DNA of 26,679 nucleotides. Source: Methylococcaceae bacterium (GTDB lineage Bacteria; Pseudomonadota; Gammaproteobacteria; Methylococcales; Methylomonadaceae). Both the position numbers and the translations under genes were made by a program. The DNA lies in assembly GCA_016715325.1 (NCBI GenBank), contig JADKAL010000011.1, forward strand, positions 1 through 26,679, written 5' to 3'. Under the pieces are notes generated by a model that did no database searches, had not been told where the DNA came from, and saw nothing but the letters and a program-made list of their open reading frames with translations. Below are positions 16,278-24,505 of this stretch, one piece after another (positions within the stretch are counted from its first letter, which is position 1; each line of letters opens with the position of its first letter).

Positions 16278-16472
16278 ATGCGTACCAACATCGTCATCGA
16301 CAACACATTAATGCAAGAAGCCTTAAAAGCGACCGGTCTTAAAACTAAAAAAGAAGCGGTTGAACTGGGCTTAAAAACTTTAATCACGCTTAGAAAGCAA
16401 GCGGCGATTAAAGAACTGAAAGGTAAGTTTCATTGGGAAGGCAATCTGGATGAACTTAGAACCGATCAATGA
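16278..16472 (+). CDS. vapB: VapB-type antitoxin (type II, ribbon-helix-helix)
   Basis: The 64-residue protein starts MRTNIVIDNTLMQEALKATG and continues TKKEAVELGLKTLITLRKQ, which is the pattern of the VapB/DUF2191 antitoxins. It has an N-terminal ribbon-helix-helix for DNA binding and dimerisation, and an acidic and aromatic C-terminal tail (GKFHWEGNLDELRTDQ) that would wrap around the toxin. AGGAG lies 7 bases before ATG 16278. Its stop overlaps the toxin start by 4 bases (ATGA), the standard coupling for this operon type. It neutralises the adjacent PIN toxin and represses the operon. Confidence 0.9.
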   Translation: MRTNIVIDNTLMQEALKATGLKTKKEAVELGLKTLITLRKQAAIKELKGKFHWEGNLDELRTDQ

Positions 16473-16864
16473 TTTTAGTCGATAGCAGCGTCTGGATCGA
16501 TTACTTTAATGGCGGAGATACCCCTTATACTGCAAAGTTGGATTCGCTTCTAGGCGTTGAGTTGATCGCCATCGGCGACATTATTCTTACCGAAATTCTA
16601 CAAGGATTCCAAAGTGATAAAGATTTCAAGACAGCAAAATCGGTTTTATTGAGCTTAACCGTTTTCGATATGCTGGGACAAAAAAATGCACTTGCCGCAG
16701 CAGAGAATTATCGGTTCTTACGAAAAAAAGGTATCACCGTGAGAAAAACATTAGATTGTATAATCGCTACATTCTGTATCCAAAACGGTCATTCATTGCT
16801 CTGTTGCGATAGAGATTTTAAACCGTTTGTGGAATATCTGGGGCTTAGTGTTGTGGATGTGTGA
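16469..16864 (+). CDS. vapC: VapC-type PIN-domain ribonuclease toxin
   Basis: The 131-residue protein is a complete PIN domain. The acidic metal-binding residues are Asp5 (MILVDSSVWIDYF), Glu42 (ILTEILQGF), Asp96 (VRKTLDCIIA) and Asp114/Asp116 (LCCDRDF). VapC toxins cut tRNA, often initiator tRNA, or rRNA; the target of this one is not predictable. It is translated by coupling to vapB through an ATGA overlap. All active-site residues are present, so it should be active. The pair lies next to the PLD-SRA gene, making a small defence or stability block. Confidence 0.92.
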   Translation: MILVDSSVWIDYFNGGDTPYTAKLDSLLGVELIAIGDIILTEILQGFQSDKDFKTAKSVLLSLTVFDMLGQKNALAAAENYRFLRKKGITVRKTLDCIIATFCIQNGHSLLCCDRDFKPFVEYLGLSVVDV

Positions 16865-16921
16865 TTATTTAGATAATGTTATGATTGATAATTGCAGAGA
16901 AAGCTCAATACGAATCTGAAA

Positions 16922-16939
16922 TTTGTCTAAATAGACAAA
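16922..16939. promoter_or_regulatory. Palindrome upstream of ubiK
   Basis: TTTGTCTA and TAGACAAA face each other across 2 bases, 62 bases before the ubiK start. No T-run follows, so a regulator-binding site is more likely than a terminator for vapC. The regulator is unknown. Confidence 0.4.
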
Positions 16940-17001
16940 AACTATGGTTCTGAGCAAGCTACAATTCACCCTCATTTTTAATAATTTACCGGAAAAACCT
17001 T

Positions 17002-17262
17002 ATGTTCGACACCAAAACCATCGACGACATCGCCAACCGTTTAGCCAATGCCATTCCTCCCAGCTTCAATCATTTGAAAGAAGACATGGAAAAAAACTTT
17101 CATGCCATTTTACAAAGTGCCCTGTCACGCCTTGATCTAGTGACGAGGGAAGAGTTCGAAGTGCAAAAAGCGGTATTGGCAAAAACCCGCCAAAAACTCG
17201 AAACCCTGGAACAGCGCGTTGCTGAAATCGAGCAGCAAGTATTAAATAAAGAAGAGTCCTAA
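17002..17262 (+). CDS. ubiK: Ubiquinone biosynthesis accessory factor UbiK (YqiC/BMFP family)
   Basis: The 86-residue protein starts MFDTKTIDDIANRLANAIPPS and has an amphipathic N-terminal helix and a C-terminal coiled coil (TREEFEVQKAVLAKTRQKLE, then TLEQRVAEIEQQVL), both marks of the UbiK/BMFP family. UbiK trimers bind membrane and the UbiJ protein and help the soluble Ubi complex work under aerobic conditions. It lies 96 bases upstream of comM on the same strand, a common arrangement in gammaproteobacteria such as Pseudomonas. The length is normal. Confidence 0.9.
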   Translation: MFDTKTIDDIANRLANAIPPSFNHLKEDMEKNFHAILQSALSRLDLVTREEFEVQKAVLAKTRQKLETLEQRVAEIEQQVLNKEES

Positions 17263-17358
17263 GCTTCAAAGGCTCAACCCGCTTTTTTAAGCAATTTTAT
17301 TAAATCTAAATCTTAAAAGATGCTGAGTTCGGCAACCACAGGTAAGGCGTTTTAGGCA

Positions 17359-18864
17359 ATGGCTTTAGCCGTTGTCTACAGCCGTGGACGTTCAGGCATT
17401 GAAGCGCCGCTGGTTACGGTTGAAGTACATGTGGCGAATGGGTTGCCTGCCATGAATATCGTCGGTTTACCTGAAACGGCTGTCAAAGAGAGCAAAGACC
17501 GTGTTCGCGGCGCAATTTTAAACTCACGATTCGAGTTTCCCGCACAGCGGATTACCGTTAATTTAGCGCCTGCCGATTTGCCCAAAGAAGGCGGTCGATT
17601 CGATCTTGCCATCGCACTGGGTATTTTGGTTGCATCGGGTCAGCTTGCCTGCGCGCAACTCGATCAATTCGAATGTGTTGGGGAGCTTTCATTGGGCGGG
17701 GAATTGCGCTCAATTAACGGCGTATTGCCGGTTGCAATCCAGGCCAAACAGCAGCAACGTAAGCTGATTTTACCGAAAGGCAATATCGCAGAAGCGGCGT
17801 TGGTCAAAGGAATTGAACTGGTGCCGTGTGCACATCTTTTAGAAATATGCGCCCATCTAGCCGGACGTCAACTGATTGAGCCTGAATATCCAGCGATCCA
17901 AGCCGAACCTGAAGCGGAAATCGATTTTGCTGACGTTCACGGACAATATCACGTTAAGCGTGCATTTGAAGTCGCGGCGGCAGGCAGCCATAACCTTCTA
18001 TTACTAGGACCGCCGGGCACCGGCAAATCAATGTTAGCCTCCCGACTACCGACGATTTTGCCGCAACTTACGGAAAAGCAAGCGCAGGAGTCGGCGGCGA
18101 TTGCTTCGATCAGCGATCAAGGTCTGAATGTCGCCAACTGGTTAAAACCCCCTTATCGTGCGCCGCATCATACCGCATCCGCACCTGCGTTAGTAGGTGG
18201 CGGGAGTAACCCTAAACCGGGTGAAATATCGCTCGCCCACAACGGCACGCTTTTCCTTGATGAATTGCCCGAGTTCGACCGAAAAGTCCTGGAAGTGTTA
18301 CGTGAACCTTTGGAAACAGGCCATATAACGATTTCCCGCGCTGCGCGCCAAGTCGATTTTCCGGCAAGGTTTCAGTTGGTTGCCGCTATGAACCCTTGCC
18401 CTTGCGGCTATCTGGGCGATGCTTCCGGTCGTTGCCATTGTACATCCGAACAAGTCATACGTTATCGCGCCAGAGTGTCGGGGCCGTTATTGGATCGAAT
18501 CGACATGCATCTGGAAGTCCCTAGAATATCGCACGAAGTTTTACGGAAAGGCTCGCCGCAAGGTGAAGAATCCAGTGCCAGTATCCGGCAACGCGTGGTT
18601 GCGGCTCGAAACAGAGCGATAGCACGAAGCGGGAAGGCGAATGCCGGATTATCGGCCAAAGAAGTCAAACAGATTTGTCACTTGTCGGAGCAAGGGCATC
18701 AGATTTTAGAGCAAGCGATGGATAAATTCGGTTTATCGCATCGCGCTTATCATCGTATTCTTAAAGTGGCTCGGACGATTGCTGATTTGGCTGAATCGGA
18801 AACAATTTCAGTCGTCCATTTAAGTGAAGCGATTGGTTATCGAAAGCTTGATAGACGGGCTTAG
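17359..18864 (+). CDS. comM: ComM/YifB family AAA+ ATPase (Mg-chelatase-like)
   Basis: The 501-residue protein has an N-terminal S5/Lon-like domain (1-125: YSRGRSGIEAPLVTVEVHVANG, GLPETAVKESKDRVRGAI, NLAPADLPKEGGRFDLAIALG). An AAA+ domain follows, with Walker A GPPGTGKS at about 217-224 and Walker B TLFLDELPEF. A Cys-rich insert MNPCPCGYLGDASGRCHC and the C-terminal Mg-chelatase domain (FGLSHRAYHRILKVARTIADL) complete it. ComM is a hexameric helicase that promotes branch migration when incoming DNA is integrated in natural transformation. The gene is complete and follows ubiK. It does not itself prove that the strain is competent. Confidence 0.95.
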   Translation: MALAVVYSRGRSGIEAPLVTVEVHVANGLPAMNIVGLPETAVKESKDRVRGAILNSRFEFPAQRITVNLAPADLPKEGGRFDLAIALGILVASGQLACAQLDQFECVGELSLGGELRSINGVLPVAIQAKQQQRKLILPKGNIAEAALVKGIELVPCAHLLEICAHLAGRQLIEPEYPAIQAEPEAEIDFADVHGQYHVKRAFEVAAAGSHNLLLLGPPGTGKSMLASRLPTILPQLTEKQAQESAAIASISDQGLNVANWLKPPYRAPHHTASAPALVGGGSNPKPGEISLAHNGTLFLDELPEFDRKVLEVLREPLETGHITISRAARQVDFPARFQLVAAMNPCPCGYLGDASGRCHCTSEQVIRYRARVSGPLLDRIDMHLEVPRISHEVLRKGSPQGEESSASIRQRVVAARNRAIARSGKANAGLSAKEVKQICHLSEQGHQILEQAMDKFGLSHRAYHRILKVARTIADLAESETISVVHLSEAIGYRKLDRRA

Positions 18865-18896
18865 CTTATCCGTCCTTACAATAAGAACAGATAAGC
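18864..18896. terminator. Inverted repeat between convergent comM and an exported-protein gene
   Basis: GCTTATC (18864-18870) pairs with GATAAGC (18890-18896), and the inner CTTA/TAAG adds a short second stem. It overlaps the comM stop codon and lies before the stop of the opposing gene at 18909. No T-run is present, so a bidirectional weak terminator is only a suggestion. Confidence 0.35.
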
Positions 18897-18908
18897 CAAC
18901 GCATTTAT

Positions 18909-19307
18909 TTACTTAACTTTGGGTATTTCTTTACCTTCGCTGGTAAAGTGGCAAATACTGGATAAGAAATTATCGCAATCCTTGGACTGTTCAACTTTTG
19001 CTCCGGTTGCGCTCAACGTGATATCTAAGGTACAAAAATTAGCTTCCTCTTCGGAACGTTTTTTTAAGGTGATTTTATTTTCGCCGCTGCTTTTAGCTTC
19101 CCCGGCTATCTCCGCAGAACAAGCTTTAGCATTTTTTTCGTCAGCATTCGGTTCGAAATCGACATCCATACTGACGTTATATTCATCATTCAATTTGGTG
19201 ATTTTCAGATGATGGACGTGATTACCGTCCCGTAGAACATAATGATCGGTTGCTGCTAATAAGCTACCGGAAAATAAAAGTGCGAAAATAAATAAACTTG
19301 TTTTCAT
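18909..19307 (-). CDS. Small exported protein of unknown function
   Basis: ATG 19307 is favoured, because AGAGGAAA lies just upstream and it opens with a signal peptide (MKTSLFIFALLFSGSLLAA). The frame continues upstream to 19340, but the extra residues precede the signal peptide. The mature part of about 113 residues is hydrophilic and predicted beta-rich (HVHHLKITKLNDEYNVSMDV, NKITLKKRSEEEANFCTLDI). It has four Cys (KACSAE, NFCTL, KDCDNFL, SICHF) that could form two disulfides in the periplasm. I recognise no family. It is convergent with comM and stands alone; the layout gives no hint of its job. Confidence 0.75.
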   Translation of the reverse strand: MKTSLFIFALLFSGSLLAATDHYVLRDGNHVHHLKITKLNDEYNVSMDVDFEPNADEKNAKACSAEIAGEAKSSGENKITLKKRSEEEANFCTLDITLSATGAKVEQSKDCDNFLSSICHFTSEGKEIPKVK

Positions 19308-19508
19308 CGGGTTTCCTCTTGTTGTTTTTTGAATGGTCAAGTTATAAAGCTAATTGTGGTACGATTATTGGAGAATGTTCATCTAATAAAAGCGTCCATT
19401 AGCAGTTATTGTAACCTACAGAAAGCCCTTGCCCAAAAAACACAATCACGCTTAATTAATTTCCAAACTCAGCGCTATGAAGTTTGAAATTGAAAGCCGA
19501 ATAAACTA

Positions 19509-21530
19509 ATGACCAAACTAAACCTACAGCAACAAACCGCTGTCAAATTGATTGATTGTCCGTTGCTTGTACTGGCTGGCGCAGGTAGCGGCAAAACACG
19601 GGTAATAACCGAGAAGATCGCTTATCTGGTCAAACAAGGGCTGCCAGCACGACATATTGCCGCCGTAACATTCACCAACAAGGCTGCCAGGGAAATGCTT
19701 AGCCGTGTGTCAAAATCGTTGGATAAAACGCAACGCCGTGGCCTTCGGGTTTCGACATTCCATTCTTTAGGACTGGAAATAATAAGGAAGGAACACAAGT
19801 TATTAGGCTACAAATCCGGCCTAACCTTATATGATGAAGAAGATAAGATTAAGCTTCTAAAGAATTTAATCGCTCACAATCATCAGAATGTCGATACCGA
19901 TGAAGTAGAACACTATGCCCGGCAGATCGGTCAATGGAAAAATGCTTTCGTGACGGAAAAACAAGCCAAGGCGATTTCAGGCGCCGATTTAGCTTTTGCC
20001 AGTCATCTCTACGCCGATTATTCTCGCAGTTTAAAAGCATATAATGCCGTGGATTTCGACGATTTAATTTTATTGCCCGTGCTACTGTTCCAAAGCCATC
20101 CTGAAGTTTTGGAAAAATGGCAAAATACAATTCAATATTTATTGGTTGACGAATACCAGGATACCAACCTAACGCAATACCAGTTGGTTAAGTTGATTGC
20201 CGGAAACCTTGGTCGTTTTACGGTGGTCGGCGACGATGACCAATCTATTTACGCCTGGCGCGGAGCGCAGCCTGAAAATTTAATGCAATTGCAAAGAGAT
20301 TTTCCGCGCTTGGAAGTCATAAAGCTGGAGCAGAATTACCGCTCGACGGGGCGCATCCTCAAGTCCGCAAATCGTCTTATCGCCAATAATCCGCACGAAT
20401 ATACGAAAAGCTTGTGGAGTGAGTTAGGTTTCGGCGATCCGATAAGGGTATTGAACCATAAAGACGAACTGACTGAAGCGCAGCAAATCGTCGCGGAAAT
20501 CATCCATCATAAATTCAAGACCGGCGGGAGTTACCAGGATTACGCCATTTTGTACCGAGGCAATCATCAATCGCGCTTGTTCGAGCGCAGTTTAAGAGAA
20601 AATAATATTCCTTACTTCATCAGCGGCAGCACGTCATTTTTTGCTTATTCAGAAATCAAGGACATGCTGGCTTATTTACGACTTATCGTCAATCCTGACG
20701 ACGATGCCGCCTATTTACGCATCATCAATACACCCAGAAGGGAGTTGGGGCCTGCCACATTAGAAAAGCTCGGCGCTTATGCCAATCAACGTCAAATAAG
20801 CTTGTTTGTAGCCAGCGCTGAATTGGGTTTAAAGCAAATCGTTTCGAACCAATCGTCCGTTCGATTGCAAAAATTTCATGATTGGTTGAACGATGTGGCT
20901 GAACGTATCGATCGCGGCGATACTTGTACAACTATCGAACAAATGATTTCGGAGATTGGTTACGAACAATGGCTAAGGGAAAATAGCAAAACCAACGAAT
21001 CGGCAGAACGCAAAATGAAAAACGTGTACGAGTTGATCGCTTGGCTGAAACGCATTGCCGATAAAAATAACAACGAACAAAAGCCGTTAGATGAAATCAT
21101 CGCCAATATCTTGTTAATGGATATTCTGGAGCGGAACCAGGAAGAAGAAGCCAGCGACCAAGTGTCCTTGATGACCTTACATTCCGCCAAGGGATTGGAA
21201 TTCAAGAACGTTTTTCTTGTAGGCATGGAAGAAAATATTCTTCCGCATCAAAATAGTATTGAAGCCGACGATCTTAATGGAACGAGCAGTATAGAGGAAG
21301 AACGCCGTTTGGCGTACGTCGGTATAACGCGGGCGCAACGCTCTTTAACCTTAAGTTACTGCACCCACCGCAAACGCTACGGCGACATAATCGAATGCCA
21401 ACCGAGCCGATTTCTGAGCGAATTACCCGAAGACGATCTGGAATGGGCCAATAAAATGCAACTGCCCGCAGACGTGATTAAAGAACGCGGCAAAGCCAAT
21501 CTTCAAAATCTCAAAACAATGTTATCGTAA
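19509..21530 (+). CDS. rep: ATP-dependent DNA helicase Rep
   Basis: The 673-residue protein has exactly the usual length of Rep. UvrD/Rep superfamily 1A motifs are all there: the Q-motif NLQQQTAV, Walker A AGAGSGKT (23-30), Walker B LLVDEYQDTN (about 213), DDDQSIYAWRGA (about 241-252), QNYRSTGRIL, SLMTLHSAKGLEFKNVFLVGMEE, and EERRLAYVGITRAQRSL. The start ATNLNLQQQTAVK-type and the length favour Rep over UvrD, which is longer. Rep is a 3'-5' helicase that clears proteins ahead of replication forks and helps restart. It is a housekeeping gene and ends 33 bases before the tRNA gene that is the integration site. Confidence 0.94.
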   Translation: MTKLNLQQQTAVKLIDCPLLVLAGAGSGKTRVITEKIAYLVKQGLPARHIAAVTFTNKAAREMLSRVSKSLDKTQRRGLRVSTFHSLGLEIIRKEHKLLGYKSGLTLYDEEDKIKLLKNLIAHNHQNVDTDEVEHYARQIGQWKNAFVTEKQAKAISGADLAFASHLYADYSRSLKAYNAVDFDDLILLPVLLFQSHPEVLEKWQNTIQYLLVDEYQDTNLTQYQLVKLIAGNLGRFTVVGDDDQSIYAWRGAQPENLMQLQRDFPRLEVIKLEQNYRSTGRILKSANRLIANNPHEYTKSLWSELGFGDPIRVLNHKDELTEAQQIVAEIIHHKFKTGGSYQDYAILYRGNHQSRLFERSLRENNIPYFISGSTSFFAYSEIKDMLAYLRLIVNPDDDAAYLRIINTPRRELGPATLEKLGAYANQRQISLFVASAELGLKQIVSNQSSVRLQKFHDWLNDVAERIDRGDTCTTIEQMISEIGYEQWLRENSKTNESAERKMKNVYELIAWLKRIADKNNNEQKPLDEIIANILLMDILERNQEEEASDQVSLMTLHSAKGLEFKNVFLVGMEENILPHQNSIEADDLNGTSSIEEERRLAYVGITRAQRSLTLSYCTHRKRYGDIIECQPSRFLSELPEDDLEWANKMQLPADVIKERGKANLQNLKTMLS

Positions 21531-21563
21531 TTATGGAAGCAATCGGTTAAAATGTGCGGCTAC

Positions 21564-21640
21564 GCGCCCGTAGCTCAGCTGGATAGAGCGCAGCCCTCCG
21601 GAGGCTGAGGTCAGAGGTTCGAATCCTCTTGGGCGCGCCA
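21564..21640 (+). tRNA. tRNA-Arg (anticodon CCG)
   Basis: The 77-base sequence folds as a standard cloverleaf. The acceptor GCGCCCG pairs with TGGGCGC and is followed by G and an encoded CCA. The D arm is GCTC/GAGC. The anticodon arm CAGCC/GGCTG has loop CTCCGGA, giving anticodon CCG. The variable loop is AGGTC, and the T arm AGAGG/CCTCT has the TTCGAAT loop. It reads CGG arginine codons. Its 3' end is the likely attachment site of the element whose integrase lies 165 bases downstream. Confidence 0.97.
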
Positions 21641-21755
21641 ACAGGCTGTTTCACACCATCCCGCAACGTCCAACAAACTCTGCAATACCAATACTTTAAG
21701 CCCATATGTAGTCCGACCTTGTCCCGCAATATCCGTTGACATCCTTTCTTAAACA

Positions 21756-21803
21756 GGGGTAACATTCTGGGGTAACAGCACTCCACCCCAATGGAGTTAC
21801 CCC
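21756..21803. promoter_or_regulatory. GGGGTAAC repeats in front of the integrase
   Basis: GGGGTAAC occurs at 21756-21763 and 21769-21776, 13 bases apart, and in inverted form GTTACCCC at 21796-21803. The inverted copy overlaps the end of the GGAG ribosome site and lies 2 bases before ATG 21806. Such repeats near attL are typical of integrase arm sites or of sites for autoregulation of int. The role is inferred. Confidence 0.45.
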
Positions 21804-21805
21804 AA

Positions 21806-23034
21806 ATGCTCACGGACACCGCATGTAAGAACGCCCACAAAGGCGACAAGGCCAAGCAAGCCAAGGCTTTCAAGCTTTCAGACGATAAAGGTTTGTTCCT
21901 TTTGGTGAAACCCGGTGTAAAGGGTTGGTCTAAATGGTGGCGGTTTAAGTATCGATTTGGGGGTAACGAAAGGGCTTGTCCTTCGGCACTTACCCCGAAG
22001 TTACCCTAGACCAAGCACGGCAAAGACGGGACGATGCCCGTAAGTTGCTTGCCAATGGCGTTGACCCTGGCGAAAACCGGAAGGCGGTTAAAGCGTCCAA
22101 GGCGGAAATCGCCAACAGCTTTGAAGTTATCGCCAACGAGTGGCTGGAAAAAAAATGCCAAGACCTTAGCCCCCGCCCTGCACGGCAATTGGGTTTTGTG
22201 ATGCCGTGGATCGGCAATATGCCCATCAATGACGTCCAACCAAAAGACATACTCGCGTGTCTACGGCGGGTGCAGGAAAAAGGCACGGTGTATTCGGCGG
22301 TGAAGGCATTGCAGATGTACGGGCAAGTGTTCCGATATGGCGTAGCGACCGGACGATGTGACCGCGACATCACCCAAGACTTGAAAGGGGCATTGCAGAC
22401 CGCCAAGAAACAACACTTTGCCGCCCTTACCGAACCCAAGGACGTAGCAGGACTTCTAAAGGCAATCGACGGTTACACCGGAACATTCCCCGTACTCTGT
22501 GCCTTGAAACTTGCCCCCCTGTTGTTCCAGCGCCCAGGGGAACTGCGGTCGATGAAATGGGCGGATGTTGACCTAGAGGCCAAAGAATGGCGGTATTTTG
22601 TCACCAAGACCGAAATCCAGCACATCGTCCCCTTGTCCCGTCAAGCCATTGAGATCATCAAAGGATTGCAGCCCTTGACTGGCGATGGCGTTTGGTTGTT
22701 CCCGTCTGAGCGCAACCCCAACAATACCTTGGGTGGTCGGTGTATGAGCGAAAACACATTGAGTGCGTCATTAAAACGTCTAGGCTACGGCAGCGACACC
22801 ATGACCGCCCACGGCTTTCGGGCAATGGCGCGTACCATCCTGGATGAAGTGCTGGGCTTTAGGCCGGATTACATCGAACACCAACTAGCCCATGCTGTGC
22901 GTGACCCGTTGGGCAGGGCGTACAACCGCACGAAACACCTGCCAGAACGCCACAAGATGATGCAAGCCTGGGCGGATTACTTGGACAATTTAAAAAATGG
23001 CGGGAATGTGTTGCCGTTTAGGAAGCAAGGTTAA
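21806..23034 (+). pseudogene. int: Tyrosine-type phage integrase, frame broken near residue 58
   Basis: The N-terminal part opens MLTDTACKNA (ATG 21806; GGAG 9 bases upstream) and goes to WWRFKYRFGGNER. It then leaves the frame, which ends at a stop at 22007-22009. The rest continues in the -1 frame from about 21976 (LSFGTYPEVTLDQARQRRDDARKLL), exactly where the family sequence would go on, so one base appears missing near 21971-21976. The P4/Rci-type integrase after the break is intact, with catalytic residues visible: Arg of RPGELRSMKW, Lys of VTKT, HGFRAMART (His, Arg), EHQLAH and the Tyr of GRAYNRT. The protein would be about 409 residues without the break. It may be a real mutation, a sequencing error or a recoding site; loss of the arm-binding domain would hinder integration and excision. 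Confidence 0.88.
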
Positions 23035-23129
23035 AGCCAAGTTCACTGGGCATAAAATTATTGGAACAATAGAAGCAATGCCTTTTGCAGTCAAGTGGAT
23101 AATTTGGTTAGGTTTCTTTTATTCAGCAC

Positions 23130-23873
23130 TTATCCAATTTTAATTTCAACATCACCACTTCCCATTACTGCGATGACTCTATTTGTGAAGTCTCTATTTT
23201 CTAAAAAAATATCATCAGTTGAAAAGCCATCATCATTTGAAATGCCACTATCCATAAGCCTGGAAAAAAGGTTGGCTAACTCTAAAGCTTTATCTGAATC
23301 AATATAAGCGTAGCTATCAATTTTTAGATTAAACACAAATGGCTGGTTATCTTCGCCTAATCTAACTTCAACTAAACCACGCCCTCCCGACCATTCAGAT
23401 GACTTTGCCATTAAAAGCATCAAATAAAAAGTAGTGCTTTCTTCCTCATCAAGAGTTAATGACATTTTATCTGTGCTTAATGTAATTGGTGTTAAAACAT
23501 TATCAGCGACAAGATAAATTTTTTTATTCAATGACAAAGCAGGGGAAACATTACTCATTGCATTCTCCTCATAACCAAATAAACGATTGAATAATCGGGT
23601 TTTTTTCTTTGACTTAACTATTGGATTATCTTTCAAAAATTGATGTAATTTGGATTTAACCTTATTCTTTGAATGTTCATCAATCTTTGGTGGTTTACCA
23701 GTTTGAAATGCTAAAGATATATTACTAAGCGTTACTTTATCAAAATAATGGTCAGATAGGATTAATGACTCAGCAAGCTCATCTTCAGTATTTGGAATAA
23801 ATCCACAGTTATCACACTCATTGAATGCTCCCCATTTTTCTTTTCCACAGCTTTTACAAATAGCAATTGTCAT
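23130..23873 (-). CDS. Zinc-ribbon protein of unknown function (element cargo)
   Basis: The 247-residue protein begins with a clear zinc ribbon: Cys6-x2-Cys9-x10-Cys20-x2-Cys23 (CKSCGKEKWGAFNECDNCGF). The segment NTEDELAESLILSDHYFDKVTL then follows; I recall similar N-termini in uncharacterised bacterial proteins but know no function. A basic linker (KSKKKTRLFNRLFGY, about 97-111) leads to a C-terminal domain of about 130 residues with mixed alpha/beta character and acidic residues. No membrane segment is seen. It is AT-rich, lies convergent to the integrase in the cargo slot of the element, and has its own promoter region of 38 bases before higA. A defence or regulatory role is possible from position alone. 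Confidence 0.8.
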   Translation of the reverse strand: MTIAICKSCGKEKWGAFNECDNCGFIPNTEDELAESLILSDHYFDKVTLSNISLAFQTGKPPKIDEHSKNKVKSKLHQFLKDNPIVKSKKKTRLFNRLFGYEENAMSNVSPALSLNKKIYLVADNVLTPITLSTDKMSLTLDEEESTTFYLMLLMAKSSEWSGGRGLVEVRLGEDNQPFVFNLKIDSYAYIDSDKALELANLFSRLMDSGISNDDGFSTDDIFLENRDFTNRVIAVMGSGDVEIKIG

Positions 23874-23911
23874 TAAATTTATCCAATTACACTATTTTAT
23901 GATCTTCAACA

Positions 23912-24211
23912 TCAAGCCGCTTCCCTTGGTGAAACCTCAGCCTCAATGCTGGAATCTTTCGCGACAAGCTTTAAATCGTACTCGGTTTGCAGATTAAGCC
24001 ACGATTTAGCATCACCGCCAAAATAACGGGCAAGGCGCAAGGCCGTGTCGGGCGTAATACTTCGGTTTTCCTTGACGATCTCATGGATGCGCGTGGCGGG
24101 GACGTGCAGGGCTTTAGCCAAGGCGTTCACGCTCAGCCCTAAAGGCAGCAAATACTCTTCCCGCAAAATTTCACCGGGATGGATCGGGCGCAAGCCGTTA
24201 ACTATCATCAT
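23912..24211 (-). CDS. higA: HigA-type antitoxin (XRE family)
   Basis: The 99-residue protein reads GLRPIHPGEILREEYLLPLG then LSVNALAKALHVPATRIHEI then VKENRSITPDTALRLARYFG, the standard HigA/VapI pattern with a helix-turn-helix at about 24-62. The start is ATG 24211, overlapping the toxin stop by 4 bases (ATGA). An alternative is ATG 24208. It would bind and inhibit HigB and repress the higBA promoter at the palindrome 24506-24526. The toxin-first order is the rule for higBA. The acidic C-terminus is short and irregular. Confidence 0.94.
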   Translation of the reverse strand: MMIVNGLRPIHPGEILREEYLLPLGLSVNALAKALHVPATRIHEIVKENRSITPDTALRLARYFGGDAKSWLNLQTEYDLKLVAKDSSIEAEVSPREAA

Positions 24212-24495
24212 TCCCCCTGGTGGTAATCCACAATCTCAACATCAAAAACATCACCCTCAAGCCACCTAAAGCACACCCGCCATTGTTCATTAATGCGGTT
24301 GCTGTGTTGTCCTGCCCTATCGCCTTTTAAGGTTTCAAGCCTGTTTTCTGGCGGACTTCGCAAAAACTCCAAGCTGGCGGCATTGTTTAAAAGCGTCAAT
24401 CTCCGTTCCGCAACCGATTGGACAGCCCTAAACCGCCTTGGCGAGCCGCCCTCAAATAACGCCTGGGACTCTTTGCAGCGGAAGGATTTAATCAT
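24208..24495 (-). CDS. higB: HigB-type toxin (RelE/ParE superfamily)
   Basis: The 95-residue protein matches HigB: MIKSFRCKESQALFEGG, then RFRAVQSVAERRLTLLNNAA, LRSPPENRLETLKGDRAGQH, and SNRINEQWRVCFRW with EIVDYHQGE at the end. HigB cleaves mRNA in ribosomes in a translation-dependent way. ATG 24495 follows the operator by 10 bases, with no strong ribosome site. It is the first gene of the operon higB-higA on the minus strand. The pair probably stabilises the element; a defence role is also known for similar pairs. Confidence 0.94.
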   Translation of the reverse strand: MIKSFRCKESQALFEGGSPRRFRAVQSVAERRLTLLNNAASLEFLRSPPENRLETLKGDRAGQHSNRINEQWRVCFRWLEGDVFDVEIVDYHQGE

Positions 24496-24505
24496 GGACG
24501 ACAGT

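Noticed and set aside
21547..21873. 108-residue minus-strand frame across the tRNA
   Set aside because: It contains the antisense of a tRNA; such frames (with RIRTSDLSLRRAALYPAELRA-like residues) are a known annotation artefact.
21965..21980. Programmed -1 frameshift in the integrase (A AAG GGC)
   Set aside because: The heptamer is in the wrong frame for standard tandem slippage, and no downstream stem-loop stands out. A simple indel is more likely.
23038..23145. Open frame after the integrase stop, with a hydrophobic stretch (MPFAVKWIIWLGFFYSALIQF)
   Set aside because: It lacks a ribosome site, is only about 22 residues from its ATG, and overlaps the end of the zinc-ribbon gene. It may be a remnant of a membrane protein, but this cannot be supported.
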